The notes under the pieces were generated by a model, which did no database searches, was not told the DNA's origin, and was given only the letters and a program-made list of their open reading frames with translations. Below are positions 8,974-17,581 of a stretch of 64,000 nt of DNA, in pieces. The first letter of the stretch is position 1, and each line of letters begins with the position of its first letter. The stretch spans positions 62,001 through 126,000 of the forward strand of contig JADJEA010000012.1 of the NCBI GenBank assembly GCA_016702415.1. Direction: 5' to 3'. The DNA comes from Nostocoides sp. (GTDB lineage: Bacteria > Actinomycetota > Actinomycetes > Actinomycetales > Dermatophilaceae). The translations under genes were made by a program, and so were the position numbers.

Positions 8974-10002
8974 TCAACGCCCCGTCGCCGGGGAAGATTC
9001 CGCCTCGGCCCGGCGGGCGGCGGCGAGGACCTCCAATGCCAGGACCGGATCGGCCCCCATCGGCAGATTGACCCCGATGCGGTCCACCCGGCCGGCGCAG
9101 CGGGCATACAGCGCACGCCCGGCCGTCTGAATGTCACCGGAGACGGCGAAGAGGTCGAAGACGTCGTCGTCGATGCGCTGCCCCATCGTCTGCCACTCGC
9201 CCCGGCGGACGCACTCCCCGAGTTCCTCACCGAGACCGCCGATCCCGTGATGGTCCAAGACCGCGCGATAGGCCGGGGTGGAGGCATAGAAGGCGATCTG
9301 GCCGGCGACAGCCGCCCGGGCGGCCGCGACCTCCTCGGGCGTGTGGCCACTGGCCACGAGCACCTGGGCGCACATTTCAAAGGGAGCGTCCGTCTCGCGG
9401 TGGCTGCGCACGGTCGGGGTGATGACGTCGGCGAGATACTCCGGGCTGGTCAGGGGATGCGTGATCAGGCCGTCGGCGACCTCGGCCGCGACCCGGAGCA
9501 TGAGTTTGCCGACCGCCGCGAGCAGGATGGGCGGCGGGCCCGACGGGATCGGCCCCGGATTGAATGCCGGGGTCATCAGCCAGTGCCGGTAGTACTTCCC
9601 CGCGTGCCGCAGCGGCACGCCCTCCTGCCAGCAGCGCCAGATCGCCCGGACGGCGAGCACGAACTCGCGCATCTGGGGCGCGGGCTTGTCCCACGGCAGA
9701 CTGAACCGGCTGGTGATGTGGGCCTTGACCTGCGAACCCAGCCCCACGCGCAGGCGTCCGCCGGACAGGCTCTGGATATCCCACGCCTGCTGGGCGAGAG
9801 TCATCGGGCTGCGGGCCAGGGCAATGGCGACCCCACTGGTCAGGTCTAGCCGGGCGCTGGCGAGCGCCGCGATGGTGAGCCCGACGAACACCTCGTGCTG
9901 CATCTCGGCGAGCATGAGGCCGTCGACACCGTCCGCCTCCGCCCGCCGGACGAACTCGGTCACCGCTGCCGGTGGCAGCACCACGGTCGCGTCGAGTTTC
10001 AC
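8974..10002 (-). CDS. LLM-class, probably F420-dependent, oxidoreductase
   Basis: A luciferase-like monooxygenase-fold oxidoreductase of 342 residues, most like the actinobacterial group I recall as TIGR03617. It begins VKLDATVVLPPAA at a GTG with GGAGG directly upstream. Family signatures are AQQAWDIQSLSGGRLRVGLG and GPPPILLAAVG. F420 as cofactor is inferred from the family; the substrate is unknown. The GTG overlaps the stop of the upstream serine hydrolase gene (GTGA), so the two are translationally coupled. Confidence 0.82.
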   Translation of the reverse strand: MKLDATVVLPPAAVTEFVRRAEADGVDGLMLAEMQHEVFVGLTIAALASARLDLTSGVAIALARSPMTLAQQAWDIQSLSGGRLRVGLGSQVKAHITSRFSLPWDKPAPQMREFVLAVRAIWRCWQEGVPLRHAGKYYRHWLMTPAFNPGPIPSGPPPILLAAVGKLMLRVAAEVADGLITHPLTSPEYLADVITPTVRSHRETDAPFEMCAQVLVASGHTPEEVAAARAAVAGQIAFYASTPAYRAVLDHHGIGGLGEELGECVRRGEWQTMGQRIDDDVFDLFAVSGDIQTAGRALYARCAGRVDRIGVNLPMGADPVLALEVLAAARRAEAESSPATGR

Positions 10003-11438
10003 GCCTCCTCCCGGTGAACCGAGAGCGCGAACGGCCAGGGCCCGCTGAGTGGGACATAGCGCCAGGAGAAGGCGGCGCCGTCCCCGCGCGTGCGGAGCCG
10101 AATGGTGTGCGGGGTCTCCACCAGGCGGATGTCGGCGGCGAAGTCCGACCCCGTCCAACTCCCGCAGGCCATTACCGGCAGCCGGGCGCCATCGGCCACA
10201 AGCTCCCCCGGAAGCCACGCCCCATCGCCGACCGTCAACGCGATCCGACCGGGCCGCTCCCCCAGGCTCCCGTCGAGGGTGACCAGCCAGCCGCCAACCG
10301 CCCGGCTGACCGAGACCGAGCCCCGCGCCTGCCCCAACCCGAATGCGTCCGTCATCGCCCAGGTCCCGTCCTCACCGACCGACGTCGAGGCCAGGGGCGG
10401 TCGTTCCAGTATGCCGAGCCTCCTGCGGAGAGCGGACTCCCCCGCCGGCGTGCCCGGTCGGTCGACGGCCGGCAGGACGTGCGTCCAGAGCAGGTCGAGC
10501 ACCGCTTGCATATCGTCGACCTCGGAGGTGATCGCGATCGCGATCTCCTCCTCCGGCAGGACGATCGCATATTGACCGAAGGCCCCGTCCCCGCGATACC
10601 CGTGCCGGGCTTGCCAAAAGGAAAAGCCGTAGCCGGCGTTCCAGTCCGGTCCCGCCTCGGGATCGGGGACCGCCCGGGGCGCGCCGGTCCCCCGGGTCGC
10701 CTCCTCGACCCACGTCTGCGAGAGGATGCGCTGTCCATCGGGCCCGACCCCGTGGTCGAGATGGAGTTGGGCCAGCCCGAGGATCGTCTCGGTGGTGACA
10801 TGGATGCCGCTGAACCCGAGTTGGGCGCCGTATGCCGTGCTGTGCCACGCCGCCTCCCCCCACCCCAGCGGGCCGAAGACGCGCGCCCGAAGGAGGTCGA
10901 GGATGTCGCCGCCGGTGACCGCCCGGATGATCGCGCCGAGGAGGTAGGTCGCGACCTGGTTGTAGGTGAAGACCGTCCCGGGCTCCGCGGGCAGGGGAAG
11001 GGCCAGGATGCGGCGCACAGCCGGATCGGGGTCGCCGCGGCCGTCGTCCGGCGCGACCAGGGTCGGCGTCCACATGTCCTCGGTGTGGCCGGTCGTCATC
11101 GAGAGGCAGTGGCGAACCAGGAGACGTTCGTAGCCGGGCGTCACGTCCGAAGCGTCGATCCACGGGAAGAACCCGACCACCGGGTCGTCCAGCCCCACCC
11201 GGCCCTCGTCGACGAGCACCCCAATGGCCGTGGCAGTGAAGGACTTGCTGAGGGAGTAGCCGAGGTGGACGGTGTCCGCGGCATACGGCTCCCACCAGCC
11301 CTCCGCGAAGACCTGGCCCCGACGCGCCATCATCACCGAATGCAATTCCAGGCCGGCCCGATCGGCGGCATCGAGGAAGGCGAGAACACCGGCCGGGTCG
11401 ACGGCCACAGCGGTGGCGGACGTGCGTGGCAGCACCAT
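9999..11438 (-). CDS. Serine hydrolase of the beta-lactamase / class C fold
   Basis: A penicillin-binding-like serine hydrolase of 479 residues. The catalytic SxxK motif is SLSK at 62-65 and the second motif is YNQ at 159-161, in the family context TVFTYNQVATYLLG. The C-terminal 120 residues are a beta-rich extension seen in related esterases and peptidases. No signal peptide or lipobox is visible, so it is probably cytoplasmic, which argues for an esterase or amidase rather than a resistance enzyme. The ATG at 11438 lacks a strong ribosome site; a GTG five codons upstream is an alternative. Confidence 0.8.
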   Translation of the reverse strand: MVLPRTSATAVAVDPAGVLAFLDAADRAGLELHSVMMARRGQVFAEGWWEPYAADTVHLGYSLSKSFTATAIGVLVDEGRVGLDDPVVGFFPWIDASDVTPGYERLLVRHCLSMTTGHTEDMWTPTLVAPDDGRGDPDPAVRRILALPLPAEPGTVFTYNQVATYLLGAIIRAVTGGDILDLLRARVFGPLGWGEAAWHSTAYGAQLGFSGIHVTTETILGLAQLHLDHGVGPDGQRILSQTWVEEATRGTGAPRAVPDPEAGPDWNAGYGFSFWQARHGYRGDGAFGQYAIVLPEEEIAIAITSEVDDMQAVLDLLWTHVLPAVDRPGTPAGESALRRRLGILERPPLASTSVGEDGTWAMTDAFGLGQARGSVSVSRAVGGWLVTLDGSLGERPGRIALTVGDGAWLPGELVADGARLPVMACGSWTGSDFAADIRLVETPHTIRLRTRGDGAAFSWRYVPLSGPWPFALSVHREEA

Positions 11439-11524
11439 GCGTGTCAGGGTAACCGGCGTTCCGGGACCGTCAAGCCGACGTCCAGACGCCCGACCGATCC
11501 GCCGGCCGACGTGAGACCGGGTCC

Positions 11525-12364
11525 TCAGAGCGGGGAGATCCGCGCCCCGAGCCGGCCCACGCCGCCGTCGAGGGCGGTCAGGACCCACAAGCCACCCGCA
11601 TGCGCCGCGACCGTGTGCTCCCAGTGGGCGGCACGCGAGCCGTCGAGCGTGACGACCGTCCACTCGTCGTCGAGCACGCGGTTGGCCTGGTCACCCAGGG
11701 TGACCATCGGCTCGATGGCCACGGTGGAGGCGTTGCGGACGATGGGCCCCTTGCCGCGAACCCGGTAGTTGGGGACGTTCGGCTCCATGTGCATCTCCCG
11801 GCCGATGCCGTGCCCGACGTAGTCCTCGACGATCCCATATTTGTACCCGTCCTTGGCACGGGCCTTGGTGATGCTGTCCTCGACAGCGGCACCCACGGCA
11901 TACAGACCGCGCCCGACCGTCAGGGCCGCGATCCCGGCCCAGAGGGACTCCTCGGTCGCCTCGACGAGCGCGACGTCCTCGGGGCGCCCGGCCTCGTGGC
12001 CGCCGACGATGACGGAAATCGCCGCGTCACCGTGCCACCCCTCGACGATGGCGCCGCAGTCGATGGACACGACGTCGCCGGAGTGCAGGACCCGCTTCCC
12101 GGGGATGCCGTGGACGATTTCGTCGTTGACGGACGTGCAGAGGGTATGCCGATATCCCGGCACCTCGACGAACGACGGTCGCCCGCCGTGGTCGCGGATG
12201 AACGTCTCCGCGAGGGCGTCGAGGTCGAGGGTCGTGCGTCCGGGGACGGCCGCCTGCTCCAGCATCGCCAAGCACTCGGCCACGACGATCCCGGCGACCC
12301 GCATGGCGCGGACCTCGTCAAGCGTCTTGACCTCGATGCGCTCACGCCGGAACACGCGCGCCAC
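11525..12364 (-). CDS. map: Methionine aminopeptidase type I
   Basis: This metalloenzyme removes the initiator methionine from nascent proteins. The 279-residue protein has the metal-site regions VVSIDCGAIVEGWHGDAA (two Asp), YVGHGIGREMHMEPNVPNY (His) and EPMVTLG / EHTVA (two Glu). The start is GTG (12364), followed by ARVFRRERIEVK. It forms secY-adk-map on the minus strand, the usual actinobacterial arrangement. Confidence 0.95.
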   Translation of the reverse strand: MARVFRRERIEVKTLDEVRAMRVAGIVVAECLAMLEQAAVPGRTTLDLDALAETFIRDHGGRPSFVEVPGYRHTLCTSVNDEIVHGIPGKRVLHSGDVVSIDCGAIVEGWHGDAAISVIVGGHEAGRPEDVALVEATEESLWAGIAALTVGRGLYAVGAAVEDSITKARAKDGYKYGIVEDYVGHGIGREMHMEPNVPNYRVRGKGPIVRNASTVAIEPMVTLGDQANRVLDDEWTVVTLDGSRAAHWEHTVAAHAGGLWVLTALDGGVGRLGARISPL

Positions 12365-12390
12365 CGGATCTCATCGACTCCGTCACGAAC

Positions 12391-12966
12391 TCAGTGGACC
12401 CGCGTGTCGAGGGCAGCGCCGATGCGGGCGCTGACCTCGTCGACCTCGCCGAGCCCGTCGACCTGCACGAGGAGGCCTCGCTCGGCATACATCGCGGCAA
12501 GGGGGGCGGTCTGGGCGTGATAGATCGCCATCCGCTCCCGGACGACCTCCTCGGTGTCGTCCACCCGGCCCTCGATCGCCGCCCGCTTGAGCAGCCGGTC
12601 GACGACGACCTCGTCGTCGACGGTGAGTTCGAGGACGGCGTCGAGTTCGCCGCCGCGGCCGGCGAGGAGTTCATCGAGCGCACCCACCTGGTCGGCGGTC
12701 CGCGGGTAGCCGTCGAGCAGGAAGCCCGGCGCGCAGTCGGGCTGGGAGAGGCGGTCGTCGACGATCACATTGGTGATCTCGTCGCCGACATAACCACCGC
12801 TGGCGATGATCTCCTTGACCTGCAGGCCAAGCGGGGTCTCCGCCTTGATATTGGCCCGGAAGATGTCTCCGGTGGAGATGGCGGGGATGCCGTAGCGCTC
12901 GGCGATCCGCGAGGCCTGCGTTCCCTTGCCGGCACCGGGGGGGCCGAAGATGATCAACCGCATCAT
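12391..12966 (-). CDS. adk: Adenylate kinase
   Basis: The enzyme catalyses AMP + ATP to 2 ADP, setting adenylate balance. The 191-residue protein is the short form without a zinc-finger LID. It has the P-loop GPPGAGKGT at 8-16, the AMP-binding TGDIFRANI and GYPRTADQ. The start is the first of two ATG codons (12966), with GAGG upstream. It begins 5 bases after the secY stop, suggesting one transcript. Confidence 0.95.
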   Translation of the reverse strand: MMRLIIFGPPGAGKGTQASRIAERYGIPAISTGDIFRANIKAETPLGLQVKEIIASGGYVGDEITNVIVDDRLSQPDCAPGFLLDGYPRTADQVGALDELLAGRGGELDAVLELTVDDEVVVDRLLKRAAIEGRVDDTEEVVRERMAIYHAQTAPLAAMYAERGLLVQVDGLGEVDEVSARIGAALDTRVH

Positions 12967-12971
12967 GTCGC

Positions 12972-14294
12972 TTACCTCAAGAACCCTTCGTAGTGACGCT
13001 GCTGGAGCTGGGCCTCGATCTGCTTGACCGTCTCCAACCCGACACCGACGATGATGAGGATGGAGGTGCCACCGAACGGGAAGTAGTTCTGGTTGGCGTT
13101 GATCAGCTTGAAGGCGATCAGCGGGATGAGGGAGATCAGCGCCAGGTAGATGGCGCCGGGCACCGTGATCCGGGTCAGGACGTACTGAAGGTACTCCGCC
13201 GTCGGTCGCCCGGCCCGGATGCCCGGGATGAAGCCGCCGTACCTCTTCATGTTGTCCGCGACCTCCTCCGGATTGAACGTAATCGACACATAGAAGAAGG
13301 TGAAGAAGAGGATGAGAAGTGTGTAGAGGATCATGTAGATCGGGTGGTCGCCCCGGACGAGGTTGTTGTCGATCCAGCGCACCCACCCGGCCGGGTTGGC
13401 CGGGTCGGAGTTGAACTGCGCGATCATCATCGGCAACGACAACAACGAGCTGGCGAAGATCACGGGGATGACGCCGGCCATGTTGACCTTGATGGGGATA
13501 TAGGTCGAGGTCCCGCCGTACATCTGCCGGCCGACCATCCGCTTGGCGTACTGCACCGGGATGCGCCGCTGGCTCTGCTCGACGAAGACGACCAGCGCGA
13601 TGATGAGGAACCCGAGCGCGATCACGACGAGGAAGGTGAACCAGCCCTGCTGCTTCTTGATCTGCCACAGCGAGACGGGGAACCGCGCGGCGATCGAGGT
13701 GAAGATGAGCAGCGACATCCCGTTGCCGATGCCCTTGTCGGTGATGAGCTCGCCGAGCCACATGATCAGGCCGGTGCCGGCCGTCATCGTCAGCACCATG
13801 ATGAGGATGGTCGGGATGCTGTCGTCGACGAGGATGTTGGTGCAGGTGGGGCCGAAGAGCGCGGTGGGATTCTGCGCGAACGTGATGAGCGTGGCGCTCT
13901 GGAGGATGGCGAGACCGATGGTGAGATATCTCGTGTACTGCGTCATCTTGGCCTGACCGGTCTGCCCCTCCTTCTTGAGGGTCTCGAACCGGGGGATGAC
14001 CACGGTGAGCAGCTGGACGATGATGCTCGCGGTGATATACGGCATGATGCCGAGCGCGAAGATCGAGAGCTGGAGCAGCGCGCCGCCACTAAACAGGTTG
14101 GCCAGGCCGAGGAAGCCGGTGTTGGGGGCGTTCTTCATACACTGCTGGATCGCCGGGTAGCTCACGCCCGGGGTCGGGACGTGCGAGCCCAGCCGATAGA
14201 GAACGATGATCCCCAGCGTGAAGAGCAGCTTCTTGCGCAGGTCCGGTGTCCGGAACGCGCGGCCGAAGGCGGTGAGCAAACTGGTCCCCTCCAT
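12972..14294 (-). CDS. secY: Preprotein translocase subunit SecY
   Basis: SecY is the protein-conducting channel of the Sec translocon in the plasma membrane and works with SecE (also in this window) and SecG. The 440-residue protein has ten predicted membrane segments and the conserved stretches YRLGSHVPTPGV, GIMPYITASIIVQLL and the cytoplasmic loop QRRIPVQYAKRMVG. The ATG lies at 14294. It follows rplO after 226 bases, which contain a long GTATGCCG hairpin, so secY-adk-map may be partly uncoupled from the spc operon. Confidence 0.97.
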   Translation of the reverse strand: MEGTSLLTAFGRAFRTPDLRKKLLFTLGIIVLYRLGSHVPTPGVSYPAIQQCMKNAPNTGFLGLANLFSGGALLQLSIFALGIMPYITASIIVQLLTVVIPRFETLKKEGQTGQAKMTQYTRYLTIGLAILQSATLITFAQNPTALFGPTCTNILVDDSIPTILIMVLTMTAGTGLIMWLGELITDKGIGNGMSLLIFTSIAARFPVSLWQIKKQQGWFTFLVVIALGFLIIALVVFVEQSQRRIPVQYAKRMVGRQMYGGTSTYIPIKVNMAGVIPVIFASSLLSLPMMIAQFNSDPANPAGWVRWIDNNLVRGDHPIYMILYTLLILFFTFFYVSITFNPEEVADNMKRYGGFIPGIRAGRPTAEYLQYVLTRITVPGAIYLALISLIPLIAFKLINANQNYFPFGGTSILIIVGVGLETVKQIEAQLQQRHYEGFLR

Positions 14295-14409
14295 GGGCGG
14301 GCCGGGGTGGGGCCCGCTGGATGTGCAGATGTGGGCGGTTCGGCCCGCCGCTGCACGATACCCGAGAAGGTGCTCGTGCCCGGAAACGGACCGACCGGCT
14401 GTCTAACGA

Positions 14410-14457
14410 CGTATGCCGTGAGGCGAGTTCCTTCGCGGCCTCACCTCACGGCATACG
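14410..14457. promoter_or_regulatory. Hairpin of paired octamers between rplO and secY
   Basis: CGTATGCCGTGAGGCGAG (14410..14427) pairs with CTCACCTCACGGCATACG (14440..14457) over 18 positions with one mismatch and a 12-base loop. It sits in the 226-base gap between the rplO stop and the secY start. It may be an attenuator or processing site. Confidence 0.65.
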
Positions 14458-14520
14458 GACCACCGGCGGGGATTGCCACGCGCGCACGCGCGGCGCCCCT
14501 CCCCGTGGCGGCGACAACTC

Positions 14521-14994
14521 TCAGGCGGTGGCGGTGCTCCCGCCGGCCGCCTCGATCTTGTCCTTCGCGCTGGTCGAGAACGCGTCCGCCGTGACCTGCA
14601 CCGCGACCGTGATCTCGCCCGTGCCGAGCACCTTGACCGGCTGCCCGTCCCGGACCGCGCCCTTGGCGACGAGGTCGGCGACGGTGACCGCGCCACCCTC
14701 GGGGTAGAGCGCGGAGATCCGGTCGAGGTTGACGACCTGGTAGGTCGTGCGGAACGGGTTCTTGAAGCCACGCAACTTCGGCAGGCGCATGTGGATGGCG
14801 GTGGAGCCACCCTCGAAATGCGCCGGGACCTGGTAGCGGGCCTTGGTGCCCTTGGTGCCACGACCGGCGGTCTTGCCCTTGGAGCCCTCGCCACGACCCA
14901 CGCGGGTCTTGGCGGTCTTGGCTCCGGGAGCGGGACGCAGGTGGTGGACCTTCAGCGCGTGCGTGCTGGTGCCCTTGTCGGCCTGCTCGGCCAT
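14521..14994 (-). CDS. rplO: 50S ribosomal protein L15
   Basis: L15 is a late-assembly protein of the large subunit with a Gly-rich N-terminal arm. The 157-residue protein shows KVHHLRPAPGAKTAKTRVGR and GRGTKGTKARYQVPAHFEGG. I prefer the ATG at 14994 over a GTG two codons upstream because GGAGG is then spaced 10 bases. It lies 2 bases after the rpmD stop. Confidence 0.96.
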   Translation of the reverse strand: MAEQADKGTSTHALKVHHLRPAPGAKTAKTRVGRGEGSKGKTAGRGTKGTKARYQVPAHFEGGSTAIHMRLPKLRGFKNPFRTTYQVVNLDRISALYPEGGAVTVADLVAKGAVRDGQPVKVLGTGEITVAVQVTADAFSTSAKDKIEAAGGSTATA

Positions 14995-14996
14995 GT

Positions 14997-15179
14997 TCAC
15001 TCGACCTCCTCGACGACCACCAGGTGGCGGACCGTCCGGACCATGCCCCGGATCTCGGGGCGGTCCTCCTTGACCACGACATCACCGATGCGCTTGAGGC
15101 CCAGCGTGCGCAGGGTCTCCCGCGCGCTGTGCTTCTCGCCGACGATGCCCTTCTTCTGGGTGACCTTCAGCCGTGCCAT
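14997..15179 (-). CDS. rpmD: 50S ribosomal protein L30
   Basis: A small large-subunit protein of 60 residues, MARLKVTQKKGIVGEKH to HLVVVEEVE, with the family ETLRTLGLKRIGD core. The ATG overlaps the rpsE stop (ATGA), so the two are translationally coupled. The order rpsE-rpmD-rplO is standard. Confidence 0.96.
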   Translation of the reverse strand: MARLKVTQKKGIVGEKHSARETLRTLGLKRIGDVVVKEDRPEIRGMVRTVRHLVVVEEVE

Positions 15180-15817
15180 CACGCACCGCTCCCTGCGGCC
15201 TGGGCGCGCAACATGGCGGCCGGTGCGACCTCGTCGAGCGGCAGACCGCGGCGGGCCGCGACGGCCTCGGGACGCTCGAGACCCTTGAGGGCCGCGACCG
15301 TCGCGTGGACGATGTTGATGGAGTTGGCCGAGCCGAGCGACTTGCTGAGGACGTCGTGCACGCCCGCACACTCCAGGACGGCGCGCACCGGGCCACCGGC
15401 GATGACGCCGGTTCCGGGAGCGGCCGGGCGCAGCATGACGACACCGGCGGCGGCGTCACCCTGCACCGGGTGCGGGATCGTGCCCTGGATGCGCGGCACG
15501 CGGAAGAAGGCCTTCTTGGCCTCCTCGACGCCCTTGGCGATCGCCGACGGGACTTCCTTGGCCTTGCCGTAGCCGACGCCCACGGTGCCGTCGCCGTCGC
15601 CCACCACGACGAGCGCGGTGAAGCTGAAGCGGCGGCCACCCTTGACGACCTTGGCGACGCGGTTGATGGTCACCACGCGCTCGAGGTACTGGCTCTTCTC
15701 GGCGGCGTCGCGACGGTTGTCGCGGCGGTCGCCGTCACGTCCGCGACGCTCGCCGCGCTCGGTGGTCCGGTCGCCACGGTCGGCGGCGCCGGTGCCTCGA
15801 CGCTGGGGTCCGGGCAT
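15179..15817 (-). CDS. rpsE: 30S ribosomal protein S5
   Basis: S5 contributes to decoding fidelity and mRNA unwinding at the entry channel. It has 212 residues. After an Arg/Asp-rich N-terminal extension (about 45 residues, common in actinobacteria) comes the S5 domain with FSFTALVVVGDGDGTVGVGYG and the C-terminal domain with GTGVIAGGPVRAVLE. It starts ATG at 15817, about 50 bases after rplR. Confidence 0.96.
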   Translation of the reverse strand: MPGPQRRGTGAADRGDRTTERGERRGRDGDRRDNRRDAAEKSQYLERVVTINRVAKVVKGGRRFSFTALVVVGDGDGTVGVGYGKAKEVPSAIAKGVEEAKKAFFRVPRIQGTIPHPVQGDAAAGVVMLRPAAPGTGVIAGGPVRAVLECAGVHDVLSKSLGSANSINIVHATVAALKGLERPEAVAARRGLPLDEVAPAAMLRAQAAGSGA

Positions 15818-15866
15818 CAGATGTTCCTCATCTCGACAGGATTGACGATCGTGCTGGTCGAATGCA

Positions 15867-16241
15867 TCAGAGGTTCAGGCCTCCCTCGCGGGCGCCGTCG
15901 GCGACGGCGGCCACACGGCCGTGGTACTTGTTGCCGCCACGGTCGAAGACGACCGCGTCGATGCCGGCGTCCTTGGCCCGCTTCGCGACGAGTTCGCCGA
16001 CCCGCTTGGCCTTGGCCGTCTTGTCGCCGTCGGCGGTGCGCAGGTCGGCCTCCATGGTGGAGGCACTGGCCAGCGTTTTGCCGACGGTGTCGTCGACGAC
16101 CTGGACGAGGATGTGCCGGGCGCTCCGGGTGACCACGAGCCGGGGACGGTCGGTGGTGCCGTTGACGTGCTTGCGAAGGCGGTCGTGGCGACGGCCGCGG
16201 GCGGCGGCCTTGCTCTTGCCGCGCTTGACGATCATTCCCAT
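15867..16241 (-). CDS. rplR: 50S ribosomal protein L18
   Basis: L18 helps bind 5S rRNA to the central protuberance together with L5. The 124-residue protein has the basic N-terminus RGRRHDRLRKHVNGTTDRPR and the C-terminal YHGRVAAVADGAREGGLNL. It starts 2 bases after the rplF stop. Confidence 0.96.
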   Translation of the reverse strand: MGMIVKRGKSKAAARGRRHDRLRKHVNGTTDRPRLVVTRSARHILVQVVDDTVGKTLASASTMEADLRTADGDKTAKAKRVGELVAKRAKDAGIDAVVFDRGGNKYHGRVAAVADGAREGGLNL

Positions 16242-16243
16242 GA

Positions 16244-16783
16244 CTACTTCTTTCCGGTCTTGCCGGCCTTGCGGCGGATCTTCTCGCCCGCGTACCGCAC
16301 GCCCTTGCCCTTGTAGGGGTCGGGCTTGCGCAGCTTGCGGATGTTGGCGGCGACCTCGCCCACCTGCTGCTTGTCGATGCCCTGCACGGAGAACCGCGTC
16401 TGGGCCTCGACGGCGAAGGTGATGCCGGCCGGCGGCTCGACGGTGATCGGGTGGCTGTACCCGAGTGCGAACTCGAGGTTGGCGCCGCGGGCCATGACCC
16501 GGTAGCCGGTGCCCACGATCTCCATCTTCTTCTCGTATCCCTGGGTGACCCCGAGGACCATGTTGTTGATCAGCGTGCGCGTCAGCCCGTGCAGCGAGCG
16601 GGAGTTCCGCTCGTCGTCCGGGCGCGAGACCTCGACGCCGTTATCGCCCTGCGCGACCGTGATCGGCGCGGCGACGACGTGAGCGAGTTCCCCCTTGGGA
16701 CCCTTCACCGTGACGGTCTGACCGTCGATGGTGACCGTGACCCCGGCCGGGACGGCGATGGGCAGTCGTCCGATTCGAGACAT
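16244..16783 (-). CDS. rplF: 50S ribosomal protein L6
   Basis: L6 lies near the factor-binding site of the large subunit. The 179-residue protein begins MSRIGRLPIAVPAGVTVTID and has the repeated L6 fold and the C-terminal signature PDPYKGKGVRYAGE. It follows rpsH after 12 bases. Confidence 0.97.
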   Translation of the reverse strand: MSRIGRLPIAVPAGVTVTIDGQTVTVKGPKGELAHVVAAPITVAQGDNGVEVSRPDDERNSRSLHGLTRTLINNMVLGVTQGYEKKMEIVGTGYRVMARGANLEFALGYSHPITVEPPAGITFAVEAQTRFSVQGIDKQQVGEVAANIRKLRKPDPYKGKGVRYAGEKIRRKAGKTGKK

Positions 16784-16795
16784 GTCGGCGCTCCC

Positions 16796-17194
16796 TTACC
16801 AGATGTAGGCGAGGACTTCCCCGCCCACACCCTTGTTGGCCGCCTGCTTGTCGGTGAGCAGGCCGGACGAGGTGGAAATGATCGCGATGCCGAGGCCACC
16901 GAGCACCTTGGGAAGGTTGGTGGACTTGGCGTAGACGCGAAGGCCCGGCTTGGAGACGCGTCGCATACCGGCGATGGAGCGCTCCCGGTTGGGGCCGTAC
17001 TTGAGGTTGATCGTCAGCGTCTTGCCGACCTCGGCGTCCTAGACGGTCCAGGAGGCGATGTAGCCCTCCGCCTCGAGGATCTCCGCGATGTGCGACTTGA
17101 GCTTGGAAAACGGCATGGACACGTCGTCCTTGTGCGCCGAATTGGCGTTCCGGACGCGGGTCAGCATGTCCGCGATCGGGTCGGTCATGGTCAT
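16796..17194 (-). pseudogene. rpsH: 30S ribosomal protein S8, interrupted by an in-frame TAG
   Basis: S8 is a primary binder of 16S rRNA helix 21 and the repressor of the spc operon in model bacteria. The frame opens MTMTDPIADMLTRVRN at 17194 and reads normally to IASWTV, where codon 52 (17039..17041) is TAG. Homologs have GAG (Glu) there. The same frame continues with DAEVGKTLTINLKYGPNRE and ends GGEVLAYIW at TAA, giving the normal 132 residues. A single G-to-T change explains it. Because S8 is essential and sequence errors occur elsewhere in this window, a consensus error is more likely than a real pseudogene. Confidence 0.9.
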
Positions 17195-17393
17195 GGGCGT
17201 GCTCAGCCCTCTCTCACCGCGGTTTCTGCCCACGTATGCCGTGTGCGGACCTTCGATGTAGGTGGTCGGTGGGGTGGTGCGGGGTGGTGCGGGATGGTGC
17301 GCCGTTCGTGGTGCGACGCGGGTCGCGCCACAGCGGGTGGGGCACCGGCTGGTGCTCCGGGGTCGGTTGGCCGGGGGTGGTGCCCCGGGCCGC
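17195..17393. repeat. Gap between rpsN and rpsH with short tandem repeat
   Basis: This 199-base gap is unusually long for the middle of the spc operon. It contains one GTATGCCG (17235) and about three imperfect copies of GGTGGTGCGGG at 17274..17305. No open frame with a ribosome site is seen. It may act as the rpsH leader. Confidence 0.5.
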
Positions 17394-17579
17394 CTACCAG
17401 GAGCTCTTGGTGACGCCGGGCAGTTCGCCGCGGTGAGCCATCTCGCGCAAGCAGATCCGGCACAGGCCGAACTTGCGGTAGACGGAGTGCGGGCGGCCGC
17501 AGCGCTGGCAGCGGGTGTAGCCGCGGACCTTGAACTTCGGCTTCTCGGCGGCCTTGTTCTTCAGGGCGGTCTTGGCCAT
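17394..17579 (-). CDS. rpsN: 30S ribosomal protein S14, zinc type (type Z)
   Basis: S14 lies in the head of the small subunit. At 61 residues this is the short zinc form, with Cys24, Cys27, Cys40 and Cys43 in TRCQRCGRPHSVYRKFGLC and RIC. It ends RGELPGVTKSSW, typical for the type. It lies 2 bases after rplE. Confidence 0.97.
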   Translation of the reverse strand: MAKTALKNKAAEKPKFKVRGYTRCQRCGRPHSVYRKFGLCRICLREMAHRGELPGVTKSSW

Positions 17580-17581
17580 CG

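Noticed and set aside
9999..11438. Beta-lactamase resistance gene
   Set aside because: SxxK and YxN motifs fit the whole serine-hydrolase superfamily, there is no signal peptide, and the long C-terminal domain suggests an esterase or amidase.
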